DNA from: Ureibacillus endophyticus | Lineage (GTDB): Bacteria > Bacillota > Bacilli > Bacillales_A > Planococcaceae | Direction of reading: 5' to 3' | DNA length: 64,000 bases | Assembly (NCBI RefSeq): GCF_003628435.1 | Contig: NZ_RBZN01000002.1 | Coordinates: 1-64,000, forward strand | Shown here: one piece after another, positions 51,980 to 62,894 of the stretch | Position numbering within the stretch: position 1 is the stretch's first letter | Layout of the letters: each line of letters opens with the position of its first letter | The notes under the pieces: model-generated | What the model was told of the DNA's origin: nothing | Database searches by the model: none | The model's input: only the letters and a program-made list of their open reading frames with translations | Program-made: the position numbers and the translations under genes

Positions 51980-52765
51980 ATGGAACATTTAATCCAACAT
52001 TTTCGAAAAGATGAACAACCCTTTATTGAAAAAGTAATTGGCTGGCAAAGAGAAGTAGAAGATCGTTTTGCACCAAAATTAACAGATTATTTAGATCCCC
52101 GCGAGCGCTTCATTGTTAACTCGGTTATAGGGCAAAGTAATGAAATAAAAATCGTAGCAGATGGTGGTTTTCTTGATGCTGAAAGACAACGTATGTTAAT
52201 CGCTCCTAATTACTTTGAACCAACAAAAGAGGATTTTCAAATCTCCATTTTTTCTGTGAACTATCCTTCAAAATTTGTTAATTTAAAACATCCTGATATC
52301 TTAGGTGCATTATTATCAATAGGTTTAAATCGTGGGAAATTCGGGGATATCCATATTGATGGTGATACCATCCAGATTTCAGTAGCACAAGAAATAGAAG
52401 AATATGTCGCGATGAATTTAACGAGTATCGGTAAGGCAAAAGTACAACTAGAAAAAGTAGATGAAGAGTCGAAATTAATTAAAATGGTTCAAGAATGGGT
52501 AAGTAAATCATATACTATTTCGTCGATGAGATTAGATACTGTTCTTGCATCAATTTTTAATGTTTCAAGACAAAAATCCCAGAATCTAATTAATGCTGAC
52601 AAAGTAAAGGTTAATTGGACAATAATTGATGATACTTCATTTGAACTTCAAGAAGGGGATATCGTATCAGTCCGAGGTTTAGGAAGAGTAAAAATCCTTA
52701 TGACAGAAGGTAGGACGAAAAAGGATAAAATTCGACTTCAAATAGGTCGTTTAGAGCAAAAATAG
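51980..52765 (+). CDS. ylmH: YlmH, S4-domain RNA-binding protein
   Basis: This ~261-residue protein has an N-terminal YlmH domain (~1-170; RFAPKLTDYLDPRERFIVNSVIG, NRGKFGDIHIDGDTIQISV) and a C-terminal S4 RNA-binding domain (~180-250; SSMRLDTVLASIFNVSRQKSQNLI..LQEGDIVSVRGLGRVKI). YlmH homologues bind ribosomal complexes and take part in rescue of peptidyl-tRNA stalled on large subunits. ATG 51980 is selected because AAGGTGGAG lies upstream; the longer frame from 51956 overlaps that site. It precedes divIVA as in B. subtilis. Confidence 0.92.
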   Translation: MEHLIQHFRKDEQPFIEKVIGWQREVEDRFAPKLTDYLDPRERFIVNSVIGQSNEIKIVADGGFLDAERQRMLIAPNYFEPTKEDFQISIFSVNYPSKFVNLKHPDILGALLSIGLNRGKFGDIHIDGDTIQISVAQEIEEYVAMNLTSIGKAKVQLEKVDEESKLIKMVQEWVSKSYTISSMRLDTVLASIFNVSRQKSQNLINADKVKVNWTIIDDTSFELQEGDIVSVRGLGRVKILMTEGRTKKDKIRLQIGRLEQK

Positions 52766-52862
52766 CAGATTACAGTGAAAACTTACGAAAACTTGATGTC
52801 AAGGAACAGTTAGCGAGTTATAATAGTTTTATATATTTAAAAGAGAGAAGGAGTGTTGACCA

Positions 52863-53414
52863 ATGCCATTATCACCTCTTGATATACATAATAAGGAGTT
52901 TACTCGGGGTTTTCGCGGTTATGCGGAAGATGAAGTAAATGAATTTTTGGATCAGATTATAAAAGATTATGAGATCATTTTGCGTGAAAAAAAGGAACTT
53001 GAAGAAAAAGTAAAGTCAATGACGGAGCAAATGAATCGCTACAACATTTTAGAGGAAACACTACAAAAATCAATTATTGTTGCTCAAGAGGCTGCAGAAG
53101 AAGTTCGTCGTAATTCACAACAAGAAGCAAAATTAATCATAAAAGAAGCCGAAAAAAATGCTGATCGAATTGTTAATGATGCATTGGGTAAAGCACGTAA
53201 AATTGCCATAGAGATAGATGAATTAAAGAAACAATCAAAAGTATTCCGTAACCGCTTCAAAATGTTAGTAGAAGCCCAATTAGATTTATTAAATACAGAT
53301 GATTGGGAGCACTTAATGGAATATGATATCGGTTTAACGGACATTCAAAATCATGTACGAAACGATCAGGGCAATGTTGAACTATCGAAAGAAGAATTAG
53401 ATAATCTTTTATAA
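52863..53414 (+). CDS. divIVA: DivIVA, polar and septal coiled-coil protein
   Basis: DivIVA recognises negatively curved membrane at septa and poles, positions MinJ/MinD and helps anchor chromosomes in sporulation. The 183-residue protein starts with the conserved lipid-binding domain (PLSPLDIHNKEFTRGFRGY, DEVNEFLDQIIKDYE), then a long coiled coil rich in Glu, Lys and Ala (~38-150) and a short acidic tail. ATG 52863 follows GAGAAGGAG. TATAAT at 52819-52824 may be its promoter -10, but no good -35 is seen. Confidence 0.95.
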   Translation: MPLSPLDIHNKEFTRGFRGYAEDEVNEFLDQIIKDYEIILREKKELEEKVKSMTEQMNRYNILEETLQKSIIVAQEAAEEVRRNSQQEAKLIIKEAEKNADRIVNDALGKARKIAIEIDELKKQSKVFRNRFKMLVEAQLDLLNTDDWEHLMEYDIGLTDIQNHVRNDQGNVELSKEELDNLL

Positions 53415-53447
53415 TTAATTCTTGTATGTTGAAGTTTCGTGTGAAAT

Positions 53448-53490
53448 AAGAAAAAGGGAGAGTTTAACAAACCGCCTCATTTTCTTTTTT
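53448..53490 (+). terminator. Probable terminator after divIVA
   Basis: An imperfect stem runs from AAGAAAA (53448) to TTTCTTTTTT (to 53490), with GTTT/AAAC pairing near the tip, then T residues. It directly precedes the ileS promoter. Confidence 0.55.
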
Positions 53491-53492
53491 AC

Positions 53493-53521
53493 TTGACTCA
53501 TTTTATCTATTTCCATATACT
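53493..53521 (+). promoter_or_regulatory. Sigma-A promoter of ileS
   Basis: TTGACT (53493-53498), exactly 17 bases, and TATACT (53516-53521). Transcription would start near 53528, just before the T-box leader. Confidence 0.8.
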
Positions 53522-53558
53522 GATACACGAGTATAAAAATTTGTATATTTAATTAGCA

Positions 53559-53812
53559 TTGACGGAGACAGTACTTATTGAAGGTGGACTAAGCGATTCG
53601 AGGATGGTGCAAGCTCGAACGAAACTATCAAAAAGGAAAATCACTCCGGAGCTAAATCGCTGAAAAAGTGATGAATCAGTTTAAGTAAGCGATTTCGTAT
53701 TTCACGACGTTACAGTGTCTAAGAGGCAAGTTAATTTTTTTAACTTGTAAATTAGGGTGGTACCACGAGTAAAAGTTTCTCGTCCCTTTGAGGGATGAGA
53801 AACTTTTTTTAT
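53559..53812 (+). promoter_or_regulatory. T-box leader controlling ileS
   Basis: This leader senses uncharged tRNA-Ile. The T-box sequence AGGGTGGTACCACG (53754-53767) would pair with the free tRNA acceptor end. The Stem I base CGGAG (53563-53567) pairs with CTCCG just after the specifier, and the specifier codon ATC (53640-53642, followed by A) is an isoleucine codon. A terminator stem (AAAGTTTCTCGTCCC with GGGATGAGAAACTTTTTTT, about 53772-53807) follows the T-box, as expected for an antiterminator switch. Confidence 0.93.
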
Positions 53813-53876
53813 TTCTCTTAAATTACCACATTATGTTTTTCAACCTGAACACTTATACATTTAGGAGGATTTTTTA

Positions 53877-56636
53877 ATGGTAGAGTATAAAGATACGTTA
53901 TTAATGCCAAAAACAGATTTCCCAATGCGCGGAAATTTACCAGCAAATGAACCAAAAATGCAAGAAAAATGGGATGCAATGGACATCAATAAACTTGTAA
54001 ATGAACGTACAAAAGATCGTCCTCATTTTGTTTTACATGATGGCCCTCCATATGCAAATGGAGATATCCATATTGGTCACGCATTAAATAAAGTAATTAA
54101 AGATATGATTAACCGTCATCGTTCAATGACAGGTTACCATGTACCATATATTCCAGGCTGGGATACTCATGGTTTACCGATTGAGCAAGCATTAACTAAT
54201 AAAGGTGTTAAGCGTAAAGAATTAACGATTGCTGAATTTCGTGAGCTTTGTGAAAAGTATGCTTACGAACAAATTGAAAATCAAATGGCTCAATTCAAAC
54301 GTTTAGGTGTACGTGGAGATTGGGAAAATCCATATATTACGTTAAAACCTGAGTTTGAATCACGCCAAATTGAAGTATTTGGGAAAATGGCGGAAAAAGG
54401 CTATATTTACAAAGGTTTAAAACCAGTTTATTGGTCTCCATCTTCTGAATCTGCATTAGCAGAAGCTGAAATCGAATATAAAGATATTAAATCTCCGTCT
54501 ATTTATGTAAGTTTTGAAATTAAAGATGCAAAAGGTGTCGTACCAGAAGATGCAAAGTTTATTATTTGGACGACAACACCATGGACAATTCCAGCAAACT
54601 TAGGGATTTCTTTAAATCCTGAAATTACGTATGTAGTCGTAGCTGTTGGCGATAAAAAATTCATTATTGCTAAAGATTTATTAAAATCTGTTTCTGAGAC
54701 GCTAGAGTGGGAAAACCCAGAGGTAATTCAAGAAGTTCAAGGTCAAGAGTTAGAATATGTTGTTGCAAAACACCCTATTTATGATCGTGATTCTTTAGTG
54801 ATGGTTGGTGATCATGTAACAACAGAAGCTGGTACAGGATGTGTTCATACGGCACCAGGTCACGGGGAAGATGACTTCATGGTAGGTAAAAGATATGGTC
54901 TTGAAGTTCTTAGCCCAGTAAATGACCAAGGTTGCTACACACATGAAGCACCAGGATTTGAAGGTATTTTCTATGATGATGCAAATAAAGTCATCACTGA
55001 AAAATTAAAAGAAGTAGGCGCATTAGAAAAATTATCATTCTTTACGCACTCATATCCACATGACTGGCGTACGAAAAAGCCAGTAATTTATCGTGCAACG
55101 CCACAATGGTTCTGTTCTGTTGAGGCATTCCGCGATCAATTATTAGAAGCGGTGGAAAATACAACATTTACTCCAGCATGGGGTGAAACTCGTCTTTACA
55201 ATATGATTCGTGACCGTGGTGATTGGTGTATTTCAAGACAACGTGCATGGGGTGTACCAATTCCAGTATTCTATGCTGAGAATGGTGAAGAAATTATTAC
55301 ACCTGAAACAATTGCACATGTGTCTCAATTATTCCGCGAACATGGTTCAAATATCTGGTTCCAACGTGAAGCAAAAGATTTATTACCTGAAGGATTTACT
55401 CATCCAGGTAGTCCAAATGGCAAATTCACAAAAGAAAATGACATTATGGACGTTTGGTTCGACTCAGGTTCATCTCACCAAGGTGTACTGGTTGAACGTG
55501 GTATGAAATATCCAGCAGACCTTTACCTTGAAGGTTCTGACCAACATCGTGGATGGTTTAACTCATCATTAATTACTTCTGTGGCGATTAATGGTTATGC
55601 TCCTTATAAAGGATTATTAACACACGGATTCGTACTTGATGGTGAAGGACGTAAAATGAGTAAATCTTTAGGAAATGTTATCATTCCTGAAAAAGTAATG
55701 AACCAATACGGTGCTGACATTTTACGCTTATGGGTAGCATCTGTGGATTATACAGGTGACGTGCGAATTAGTATGGATATGTTAAAACAAATTTCAGAAG
55801 TATATCGTAAAATCCGAAATACGCTTCGTTTCTTACACGGTAACGTTTCTGACTTTAACCCAGCAACGGATCGTGTAGCTTATGAAGATTTAAACGAAAT
55901 GGATCAATATATGTACATGCGCTTGCAAGATGTATTAAAAGCAGTGCGTAATGCTTACGATCGATATGAGTTTGCATCTGTATATCACACAATTAATAAC
56001 TTTGTTGCAGTTGAATTATCTGCATTATACTTAGACGTTGCGAAGGACGTTGTTTATATTGAAGCAGTAGACAGCAAAAATCGCCGTGCTATGCAAACAG
56101 TGATGTATGATACTCTGCAAACATTATTAAAAGTGTTAACACCAATTTTACCGCATACTACAGATGAACTATGGTCTTACTTAAACGAAGAAGCAGTTTC
56201 TGTTCAATTAACAGACTTCCCTGAAGTAGATGAACGTGAAAACTTCCCACAATTACGTGCGAAATGGGAACGTTTAATTGAAGTTCGTGACGAAGTATTA
56301 AAAGCGTTAGAAGAAGCTCGTAACGCAAAAACAATTGGTAAATCTCTTGAAGCTAAGGTAACAATTTATGCAGATCAAGATGTTTTAGATTTACTAAATG
56401 AAGATGCAAAACAATTTGCACAAAGCTGTATCGTTTCTCAATTAGTTATTGCTGGTTCAAAAGATAGTGCCCCTAGCGATGCGCTTGTTCTAGAAAAAAC
56501 TGCTATTTTAATCGAAAAAGCAGATGGTGAAAAATGTGAACGCTGCTGGTCTTACTCAGAATCAGTAGGGCAAAATGAAAATCATCCAACAATTTGTAGC
56601 CGTTGTGCAGAAGTAATAGAAAAACACTATGTTTAA
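53877..56636 (+). CDS. ileS: Isoleucyl-tRNA synthetase
   Basis: IleRS (919 residues) charges tRNA-Ile. It has the class I motifs [17 protein letters not shown] (HIGH) near residue 56 and [10 protein letters not shown] (KMSKS) near 591, the CP1 editing domain between ([14 protein letters not shown]-type stretch near 220, and [16 protein letters not shown] near 319), the anticodon-binding domain and a C-terminal zinc finger with CERCW and CSRCAE. ATG 53877 follows AGGAGG. It has its own promoter and T-box, and no co-transcribed partner is evident. The following gene ylyA of B. subtilis is absent. Confidence 0.97.
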   Translation: MVEYKDTLLMPKTDFPMRGNLPANEPKMQEKWDAMDINKLVNERTKDRPHFVLHDGPPYANGDIHIGHALNKVIKDMINRHRSMTGYHVPYIPGWDTHGLPIEQALTNKGVKRKELTIAEFRELCEKYAYEQIENQMAQFKRLGVRGDWENPYITLKPEFESRQIEVFGKMAEKGYIYKGLKPVYWSPSSESALAEAEIEYKDIKSPSIYVSFEIKDAKGVVPEDAKFIIWTTTPWTIPANLGISLNPEITYVVVAVGDKKFIIAKDLLKSVSETLEWENPEVIQEVQGQELEYVVAKHPIYDRDSLVMVGDHVTTEAGTGCVHTAPGHGEDDFMVGKRYGLEVLSPVNDQGCYTHEAPGFEGIFYDDANKVITEKLKEVGALEKLSFFTHSYPHDWRTKKPVIYRATPQWFCSVEAFRDQLLEAVENTTFTPAWGETRLYNMIRDRGDWCISRQRAWGVPIPVFYAENGEEIITPETIAHVSQLFREHGSNIWFQREAKDLLPEGFTHPGSPNGKFTKENDIMDVWFDSGSSHQGVLVERGMKYPADLYLEGSDQHRGWFNSSLITSVAINGYAPYKGLLTHGFVLDGEGRKMSKSLGNVIIPEKVMNQYGADILRLWVASVDYTGDVRISMDMLKQISEVYRKIRNTLRFLHGNVSDFNPATDRVAYEDLNEMDQYMYMRLQDVLKAVRNAYDRYEFASVYHTINNFVAVELSALYLDVAKDVVYIEAVDSKNRRAMQTVMYDTLQTLLKVLTPILPHTTDELWSYLNEEAVSVQLTDFPEVDERENFPQLRAKWERLIEVRDEVLKALEEARNAKTIGKSLEAKVTIYADQDVLDLLNEDAKQFAQSCIVSQLVIAGSKDSAPSDALVLEKTAILIEKADGEKCERCWSYSESVGQNENHPTICSRCAEVIEKHYV

Positions 56637-56651
56637 ATAAATGAAAAGAAT

Positions 56652-56818
56652 GGGGCTGTCCAGTAAGATAGAACTTTACTGAACAGCCTTCTTCTTATGA
56701 TAGTTAAAATTTAAAGTAATGCATTTTTCGTGCGATATTTGAAATAAATTTCCACAATCCGCGTTATATGTTTTATAAATGAAGTGTCTAAAAACAAGTA
56801 TTCAGACACTTCATTTTT
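56652..56818. repeat. Dispersed two-hairpin repeat, copy 2
   Basis: This is the second copy of the element at 28935-29087, in the same orientation. The left hairpin (GGGGCTGTCCAGTAAG with CTTTACTGAACAGCC) and the right hairpin (GAAGTGTCT with AGACACTTC) are conserved; the right stem shows compensating changes relative to copy 1 (GGGAGTGTCT/AGACACTCCC there). The spacer has diverged. The left hairpin could also terminate ileS transcription. Confidence 0.85.
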
Positions 56819-56907
56819 ACCTATTACCTTTTTTTGGTGTACTTGAATGTTTTTATTACTTCTTGATTACCTAATTTACCTTAATTAATGCAATTCGTGT
56901 TTTTCTA

Positions 56908-56917
56908 ATGGTAGAAT
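56908..56917 (+). promoter_or_regulatory. Possible extended -10 promoter of lspA
   Basis: TGGTAGAAT is an extended -10 sequence (TGnTAGAAT) about 30 bases before the lspA start. No good -35 is seen. Confidence 0.35.
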
Positions 56918-56947
56918 GGGAGAGATTATAACAAACGGGGGAATACT

Positions 56948-57427
56948 GTGTATAAGTATTATGGTTTAGCAGCAATTGTTTTGTTAATTGATCAATGGAC
57001 TAAATGGTTGATTGTTAAAAATATGGAAATTGGTGATCGGATTACCGTTTTGGATCCTTGGTTTGCCATCCTTTCTCATCGGAATCGTGGTGCGGCTTGG
57101 GGTATGTTACAAGGACAAATGTGGATTTTCACCATCGTTACACTTGTTGTAATTGGTGGAATCATTTACTACTTCCATAAAGAAGCAAAGGGAAAACCGT
57201 TCTTTGCCAGTAGTTTAATGGTTTTACTAGGGGGAGCTCTAGGGAATTTTATTGATCGTATTTTCCGTGGAGAAGTAGTAGATTTTATCGATGTGCTAAT
57301 TCCGATAATTAATTATGATTTTCCGATTTTTAACATTGCAGATGCTGCACTAACAATTTCAGTAGTTATGTTAATTTTAGTCATACTAAAAGAAGATCGT
57401 GAAGGAAAGAAAAAGGTGAAAAAATGA
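56948..57427 (+). CDS. lspA: LspA, lipoprotein signal peptidase II
   Basis: LspA cuts the signal peptide of prolipoproteins after diacylglyceryl modification. The 159-residue protein has four membrane helices and the two catalytic Asp regions: GALGNFIDRIFRGEVVDFID (Asp after NFI) near residue 98 and FNIADAALTISV near 130. Substrates in this window include the CtaC lipoprotein. It starts with GTG 56948 after GGGGGAA. Its stop overlaps the ATG of the pseudouridine synthase gene by four bases. Confidence 0.95.
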   Translation: MYKYYGLAAIVLLIDQWTKWLIVKNMEIGDRITVLDPWFAILSHRNRGAAWGMLQGQMWIFTIVTLVVIGGIIYYFHKEAKGKPFFASSLMVLLGGALGNFIDRIFRGEVVDFIDVLIPIINYDFPIFNIADAALTISVVMLILVILKEDREGKKKVKK

Positions 57428-58338
57428 CAGTTGTAACAATTACAATTGAAACAGAAAATGCAGGGGAACGTATAGACAAGGCGTTATCTGTAATTAACGA
57501 AGAGTGGTCTCGTTCTCAAATTGCAAGTTGGATAGCTGATGGTATTGTAAAAGTTAATGGAGAAGTGCCAAAAGCAAAATATAAAGTAAAAGAAGGCGAC
57601 ATAGTCGAAATTGATGTGCCGGAACCAGAACCTCTAGAAGTAATTCCAGAAGATTTGGATCTTGAAATTGTCTATGAAGATGCAGATGTAATCGTAGTAA
57701 ATAAGCCTAAAGGAATGGTTGTTCACCCTGCGCCTGGACATATGACAGGAACTTTAGTTAATGGCTTAATGTACCATTGTAAGGATCTATCTGGAATAAA
57801 TGGTGTATTAAGACCAGGAATTGTCCATCGAATCGATAAAGATACTTCTGGCTTACTTATGGTTGCAAAAAATGACCACGCCCATCATTCACTTGTAGAA
57901 CAATTGGTGAATAAAACAGTAACACGTAAGTATACTGCATTAGTTCATGGCCATATTGCCCATGATAAAGGGACAATTGATGCACCGATTGGAAGAGATC
58001 CAAAAGATCGTCAGAAACAAGCTGTTGTCGATAATGGGAAGCATGCGGTAACTCATTTTCATGTGAAAGAAAGAATCGGGAAGTATACATTGGTGGAATG
58101 TCGACTTGAAACAGGTCGTACACACCAAATTCGTGTGCATATGAATTACATCGGTTTTCCTTTAGTGGGAGATCCAAAATATGGACCAAAGAAAACAATT
58201 GATTTTGGTGGACAAGTGCTACATGCTGGTGTTCTTGGTTTTAACCATCCAACGAGTAATGAATACTTAGAGTTTGAAGTGCCATTACCTGACGATTTTC
58301 GACAATTGCTTGAACAATTAAGAACAGAAGAAATTTAA
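57424..58338 (+). CDS. ylyB: RluD-family 23S rRNA pseudouridine synthase (YlyB)
   Basis: The 304-residue protein has an N-terminal S4 RNA-binding domain (ERIDKALSVINEEWSRSQIASWI, residues ~15-75) and a RluA/RluD catalytic domain with the catalytic Asp in HRIDKDTSGLLMVAK near residue 140, followed by GRTHQIRVHM near 237. It likely forms pseudouridines in helix 69 of 23S rRNA like RluD, but the exact sites are an inference. Its ATG overlaps the lspA stop, so the two are coupled. It lies just upstream of the pyr operon. Confidence 0.92.
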   Translation: MTVVTITIETENAGERIDKALSVINEEWSRSQIASWIADGIVKVNGEVPKAKYKVKEGDIVEIDVPEPEPLEVIPEDLDLEIVYEDADVIVVNKPKGMVVHPAPGHMTGTLVNGLMYHCKDLSGINGVLRPGIVHRIDKDTSGLLMVAKNDHAHHSLVEQLVNKTVTRKYTALVHGHIAHDKGTIDAPIGRDPKDRQKQAVVDNGKHAVTHFHVKERIGKYTLVECRLETGRTHQIRVHMNYIGFPLVGDPKYGPKKTIDFGGQVLHAGVLGFNHPTSNEYLEFEVPLPDDFRQLLEQLRTEEI

Positions 58339-58362
58339 AAAAATTATTTTATTAAAACAGTG

Positions 58363-58391
58363 TTGACTTGAGTTATAGATAAGACTATACT
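58363..58391 (+). promoter_or_regulatory. Sigma-A promoter of the pyr operon
   Basis: TTGACT (58363-58368), 17 bases, TATACT (58386-58391). It is immediately upstream of the PyrR-regulated leader. Confidence 0.85.
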
Positions 58392-58450
58392 GACAACAGT
58401 GAATAAAACCTACTGTGATAGGGAATAGTAAAAAAATTAAATATTCACCT

Positions 58451-58648
58451 TTAATGGCAGTCCAGAGAGGCTGAGAAGGTATAAGATGAATTGTAACGGA
58501 GTTTTCATGCGTTTCTAACATAGGCTTATTGTGTCCTTTGCACGATAAAACGCTTATTTAGGTATGCCTATGAAATGAAAACACGACCAAACATGCTTTT
58601 TCAACTTGTATATCCCAACCTCTTAAGCTGGTGCTTAGGAGGTTTTTT
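58451..58648 (+). promoter_or_regulatory. PyrR-dependent attenuator before pyrR
   Basis: The leader has the conserved PyrR-binding loop sequence TCCAGAGAGGCT (58461-58472) and ends in a terminator, AACCTCTTAAGC (58617-58628) with GCTTAGGAGGTT (58633-58644) plus T-run. In B. subtilis, UMP-bound PyrR stabilises the anti-antiterminator and so promotes termination. Confidence 0.9.
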
Positions 58649-58693
58649 ATTTTGAAAAAGTTATACCTCATGGGACTGTGAACAAAACAATAA

Positions 58694-59263
<570 letters not shown>

Positions 59264-59290
59264 TTCATCAGATGAGAGAGGAAAATAAAT

Positions 59291-60580
59291 ATGTCCAAAG
59301 CGATTTTAGACATTAACGATAAACCTACCACAGGACAGTTGATTACATTAAGTTTCCAACACATGTTTGCAATGTTTGGTTCAACAATATTAGTACCTCA
59401 ATTAGTAGGATTAAGTCCTGCAATCGCACTTTTAACAAGTGGACTAGCAACAATTGTTTTCTTGTTAATTACACAATTTAAAGTACCAGCTTATTTAGGT
59501 TCATCCTTCGCCTTTATCGCGCCAATACTTTTAGCAGCTGGCGGCTTAAACGAAAATGGTCAAAGTGTAAACCCTGGTAATGCAATGATTGGTGCAATGG
59601 CAGTCGGATTAGTATACGGAATTGTTTCCTTATTAATTTGGAAAACAGGTTACAAATGGTTAATGAGTCTATTACCACCGATTGTTGTAGCTCCAGTTAT
59701 TATGGTTATTGGATTAGGGTTAGCAGGAACAGCCGTTAATATGGCAATGAATGTAAATGGTGAATATAGCTTCTTACATTTCACAGCTGCGCTAGTTACA
59801 TTATTTGCAGCAATTATCTTTAATGTATATTTTAAAAATGTTTTAAGTACAATGCCTATTCTTTTAGGGTTAATTGTTGGGTACATATATTCTGCTATCG
59901 TTGGGATTGTCGATTTTACACCAGTTAAAGAAGCATCTTGGTTTGCTTTCCCTGACTTCTTAATTCCAGGTGTACATTACGAATTTAAAGTAACATCAGC
60001 AATCTTATTAGCGATGGTGCCAATCGTAATCGTAACAATCTCAGAACATATTGGGCATCAATTAGTATTAGGTAAAGTAGTAAATCGTAACTATGTGAAA
60101 GACCCAGGTTTACATAGATCGTTACTTGGTGATGGATTAGGAACACTTGTTAGTGCTTTTATTGGTGGACCGCCAAAAACAACATATGGTGAAAATATTG
60201 GGGTTTTAGCAATCACAAGAGTTTTCTCGGTGTATGTAATTTTAGGTGCAGCAGTACTTGCCATCTTATTTTCCTTCTTTGGAAAAGCAATGGCATTAGT
60301 TCAAACAATTCCAACTGCAGTACTTGGTGGTATTTCAATACTACTATTCGGGATTATTGCTTCAAGTGGACTAAGAATGCTTGTTGAAAACAACATTGAT
60401 TTCGGTAACAACCGCAACATGGTTATCTCATCTGTAATTTTAGTTATCGGTATTGGTGGTGCAGCTTTAAGATTTACTGACAGCTTTGCAATCGAAGGTA
60501 TGGCTTTAGCTGCAATTGTTGGTGTATTATTAAACCTTCTATTACCAGGAAGAGATAAAGAAGTGAAAGATATTGAATAA
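59291..60580 (+). CDS. pyrP: PyrP, uracil permease
   Basis: PyrP imports uracil through the nucleobase:cation symporter-2 (NAT/NCS2) family. The 429-residue protein has about twelve to fourteen membrane segments, with FQHMFAMFGSTILVP near residue 15, the NCS2 signature region ISEHIGHQLVLGKVV near 254 and GGPPKTTYGENIGVLAIT near 293. It lies between pyrR and pyrB as in B. subtilis. A PyrR-type attenuator follows it. Confidence 0.95.
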   Translation: MSKAILDINDKPTTGQLITLSFQHMFAMFGSTILVPQLVGLSPAIALLTSGLATIVFLLITQFKVPAYLGSSFAFIAPILLAAGGLNENGQSVNPGNAMIGAMAVGLVYGIVSLLIWKTGYKWLMSLLPPIVVAPVIMVIGLGLAGTAVNMAMNVNGEYSFLHFTAALVTLFAAIIFNVYFKNVLSTMPILLGLIVGYIYSAIVGIVDFTPVKEASWFAFPDFLIPGVHYEFKVTSAILLAMVPIVIVTISEHIGHQLVLGKVVNRNYVKDPGLHRSLLGDGLGTLVSAFIGGPPKTTYGENIGVLAITRVFSVYVILGAAVLAILFSFFGKAMALVQTIPTAVLGGISILLFGIIASSGLRMLVENNIDFGNNRNMVISSVILVIGIGGAALRFTDSFAIEGMALAAIVGVLLNLLLPGRDKEVKDIE

Positions 60581-60599
60581 AATAATATAACCTTTTAAA

Positions 60600-60702
60600 A
60601 GTTGTCCAGAGAGGCAAAAAAGGGGAAATATGACAGCCGTACGTTGACGTACTAATTTTGTCATACCTCCTAGAGCCTCGTGATAGTCACGAGGCATTTT
60701 TC
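60600..60702 (+). promoter_or_regulatory. PyrR-dependent attenuator before pyrB
   Basis: TCCAGAGAGGC (60605-60615) is the PyrR-binding loop. GCCTCGTGA (60675-60683) and TCACGAGGC (60687-60695) form the terminator stem, followed by ATTTTTC. A small stem GTACG/CGTAC (about 60639-60652) lies between. Confidence 0.9.
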
Positions 60703-60741
60703 ATAAATAGCGAATGCTTTTCTTACAAGGAGGAAGAGACA

Positions 60742-61617
60742 ATGAGAAATTTACTTTCAATGGAACATTTAACAAATGACCAAGTAATGAAGATTATTGA
60801 ACGAGCAGCTCAATTTGAAGCTGGTGAACAAAGTGTTTTAAATCGAACTTATCATGTTGCAAACTTATTTTTCGAGCCAAGTACAAGGACGAAAACAAGT
60901 TTTGAAATGGCAGAAAGAAAAGTAGGTTGTACAGTGATTCCTTTTGATGCAGGATTTTCAAGTGCATTAAAAGGTGAAACAATGTACGATACTGTGAAGA
61001 CATTAGAAATGATTGGGATGGATGCTGTAGTTATTCGTGCGAAGGAGGATGAATACTACAACGAACTTCTTGAGGGAATTAATGTAGCAGTTATTAATGC
61101 CGGTGATGGAGCAGGACAACACCCGTCGCAAAGTTTGTTAGATTTATACACAATCTATAAAGAGTTCGGATCATTTGAAGGATTAAATGTTACGATTGTC
61201 GGTGACATCTCACATAGTCGCGTTGCAAAATCAAATGCTACGGCGTTAAGAAAACTTGGTGTAAATGTTCGTTTCCTATGTCCACCAGAATGGGCAGGAG
61301 ATTTTGAGGCACATCATTCTTGGGATGGGCTGTTAGAAGACAGTGATGTCGTGATGTTACTACGTATTCAGCATGAACGACATATTGTAAATAAAAGTTT
61401 CTCAAAAGAAAGTTATCACGAACAATATGGTTTAACTTTCGAGCGTGAAGCAAAAATGAAGAAAAATGCAATCATAATGCACCCAGCACCTGTTAACCGT
61501 GATGTAGAAATTGCATCGGAACTAGTAGAGTGCGAACGTTCAAGAATATTTAGTCAAGTTCGAAATGGTGTTTTTGTAAGAATGGCTATCATTGAAACGA
61601 TTTTGAAAGGAAGATAA
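60742..61617 (+). CDS. pyrB: Aspartate carbamoyltransferase catalytic subunit
   Basis: PyrB condenses carbamoyl phosphate with aspartate in pyrimidine synthesis. The protein is 291 residues with the start at ATG 60742 (AAGGAGGAAG upstream); the open frame continues upstream to 60658 but that part is the attenuator terminator. Motifs are [20 protein letters not shown] near residue 40 (carbamoyl-phosphate site), [15 protein letters not shown] near 120 (HPxQ), [11 protein letters not shown] near 150 and [11 protein letters not shown] near 245. pyrC follows after two bases. Confidence 0.96.
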   Translation: MRNLLSMEHLTNDQVMKIIERAAQFEAGEQSVLNRTYHVANLFFEPSTRTKTSFEMAERKVGCTVIPFDAGFSSALKGETMYDTVKTLEMIGMDAVVIRAKEDEYYNELLEGINVAVINAGDGAGQHPSQSLLDLYTIYKEFGSFEGLNVTIVGDISHSRVAKSNATALRKLGVNVRFLCPPEWAGDFEAHHSWDGLLEDSDVVMLLRIQHERHIVNKSFSKESYHEQYGLTFEREAKMKKNAIIMHPAPVNRDVEIASELVECERSRIFSQVRNGVFVRMAIIETILKGR

Positions 61618-61619
61618 AC

Positions 61620-62894
61620 ATGATGAAATATTTGAAAAATGTCAAAATACTGAATGAAAACAGTGAATTAATTGAATCATCAGTAACAATAGAAGATGGA
61701 AAAATCGTTGCAATTGGAGCTGAACTTCCAGAAGGTGCAGAAGTGATTGACGGAAAAGGCAATCTATTAGCACCAGGTTTTGTAGATTTACATGTACATT
61801 TACGTGAACCTGGTTTCGAACATAAAGAAACGATTGCAACTGGTTCAGGTTCAGCAGCAAAGGGTGGTTTCACAACAATTTGTGCAATGCCGAATACGAA
61901 ACCTGTACCAGATTCAGCAGAAAATATGAAATTAATCAAAGGATTAATAAAAGAAAGTGCAATTGTACGTGTATTACCGTACGGATCTTTAACGGTAGCC
62001 GAAGCTGGTGAAGAACGTACAAATATTCAAGAATTAAAAGAACTTGGTGCAGTAGCCTTTTCAGATGATGGAGTAGGAATTCAACTAGCTTCAACAATGT
62101 ATGAGCAAATGAAAGACGCAGCTAAAATAGATGCAGTAGTCGTTGCTCACTGTGAAGATAATTCTTTAATCTATGATGGTGTAATGCACGAAGGAAAACG
62201 AAATAAAGAACTTGGATTACCAGGTATCCCATCAATTTGTGAATCGGTTCAAATTGCGCGCGATGTATTACTAGCTGAAGCAGCAGGAGCTCGCTACCAT
62301 GTATGTCACGTATCAACAAAAGAATCTGTACGAGCAGTTAGAGATGCAAAAGCTGCAGGAATCCGCGTTACCGCTGAAGTTTGTCCACACCATTTATTAT
62401 TAGAAGAAATGGATATTCCAAGTGATGATGCAAATTGGAAAATGAATCCACCATTACGTGCAAGTGATGACAAAGATTCATTACACCAAGCATTACTAGA
62501 TGGAACAATTGATTGTATCGCAACAGACCATGCACCACACACTGTAGAAGAAAAATGTTGTGGTATGGTAGGAGCACCATTTGGTATTGTCGGATTTGAA
62601 ACAGCTTTCCCACTGTTATACACACAATTTGTAGAAACAGGGAAATGGACTTTAAAGCAATTAGTTGACTGGATGAGTGTAAAACCTGCAAAAATTTTCG
62701 ATTTACCGTATGGAACAATCGAAGTGGGTGCATCAGCTGATTTAGTATTAATTGATTTGAATAAAGAACAAACAGTAAATGCTGAAGAATTTGTTTCGAA
62801 AGGTCGTAACACACCATTCAATGGTTGGACAGCAAAAGGATGGCCAGTAATGACAATATTTGAAGGCAACATCGTCTATGAGGAGGCACAATAA
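61620..62894 (+). CDS. pyrC: Dihydroorotase
   Basis: PyrC cyclises N-carbamoyl-aspartate to dihydroorotate. The 424-residue metal-dependent amidohydrolase has the metal motif [19 protein letters not shown] near residue 53, [18 protein letters not shown] near 81, AHCEDNSLI near 175, the His of [11 protein letters not shown] near 225, and [12 protein letters not shown] near 300 with the catalytic Asp. ATG 61620 is followed by ATG 61623; both are possible. Its stop overlaps the pyrAA ATG by one base. Confidence 0.96.
   Translation: MMKYLKNVKILNENSELIESSVTIEDGKIVAIGAELPEGAEVIDGKGNLLAPGFVDLHVHLREPGFEHKETIATGSGSAAKGGFTTICAMPNTKPVPDSAENMKLIKGLIKESAIVRVLPYGSLTVAEAGEERTNIQELKELGAVAFSDDGVGIQLASTMYEQMKDAAKIDAVVVAHCEDNSLIYDGVMHEGKRNKELGLPGIPSICESVQIARDVLLAEAAGARYHVCHVSTKESVRAVRDAKAAGIRVTAEVCPHHLLLEEMDIPSDDANWKMNPPLRASDDKDSLHQALLDGTIDCIATDHAPHTVEEKCCGMVGAPFGIVGFETAFPLLYTQFVETGKWTLKQLVDWMSVKPAKIFDLPYGTIEVGASADLVLIDLNKEQTVNAEEFVSKGRNTPFNGWTAKGWPVMTIFEGNIVYEEAQ

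Noticed and set aside
60658-60741. N-terminal extension of the pyrB open frame
   Set aside because: It covers the attenuator terminator hairpin, and the strong AAGGAGGAAG site lies just before ATG 60742.
62306-62872. A 188-codon minus-strand frame opposite pyrC
   Set aside because: It is antisense to a clear full-length dihydroorotase and shows no recognisable protein features or start signal.
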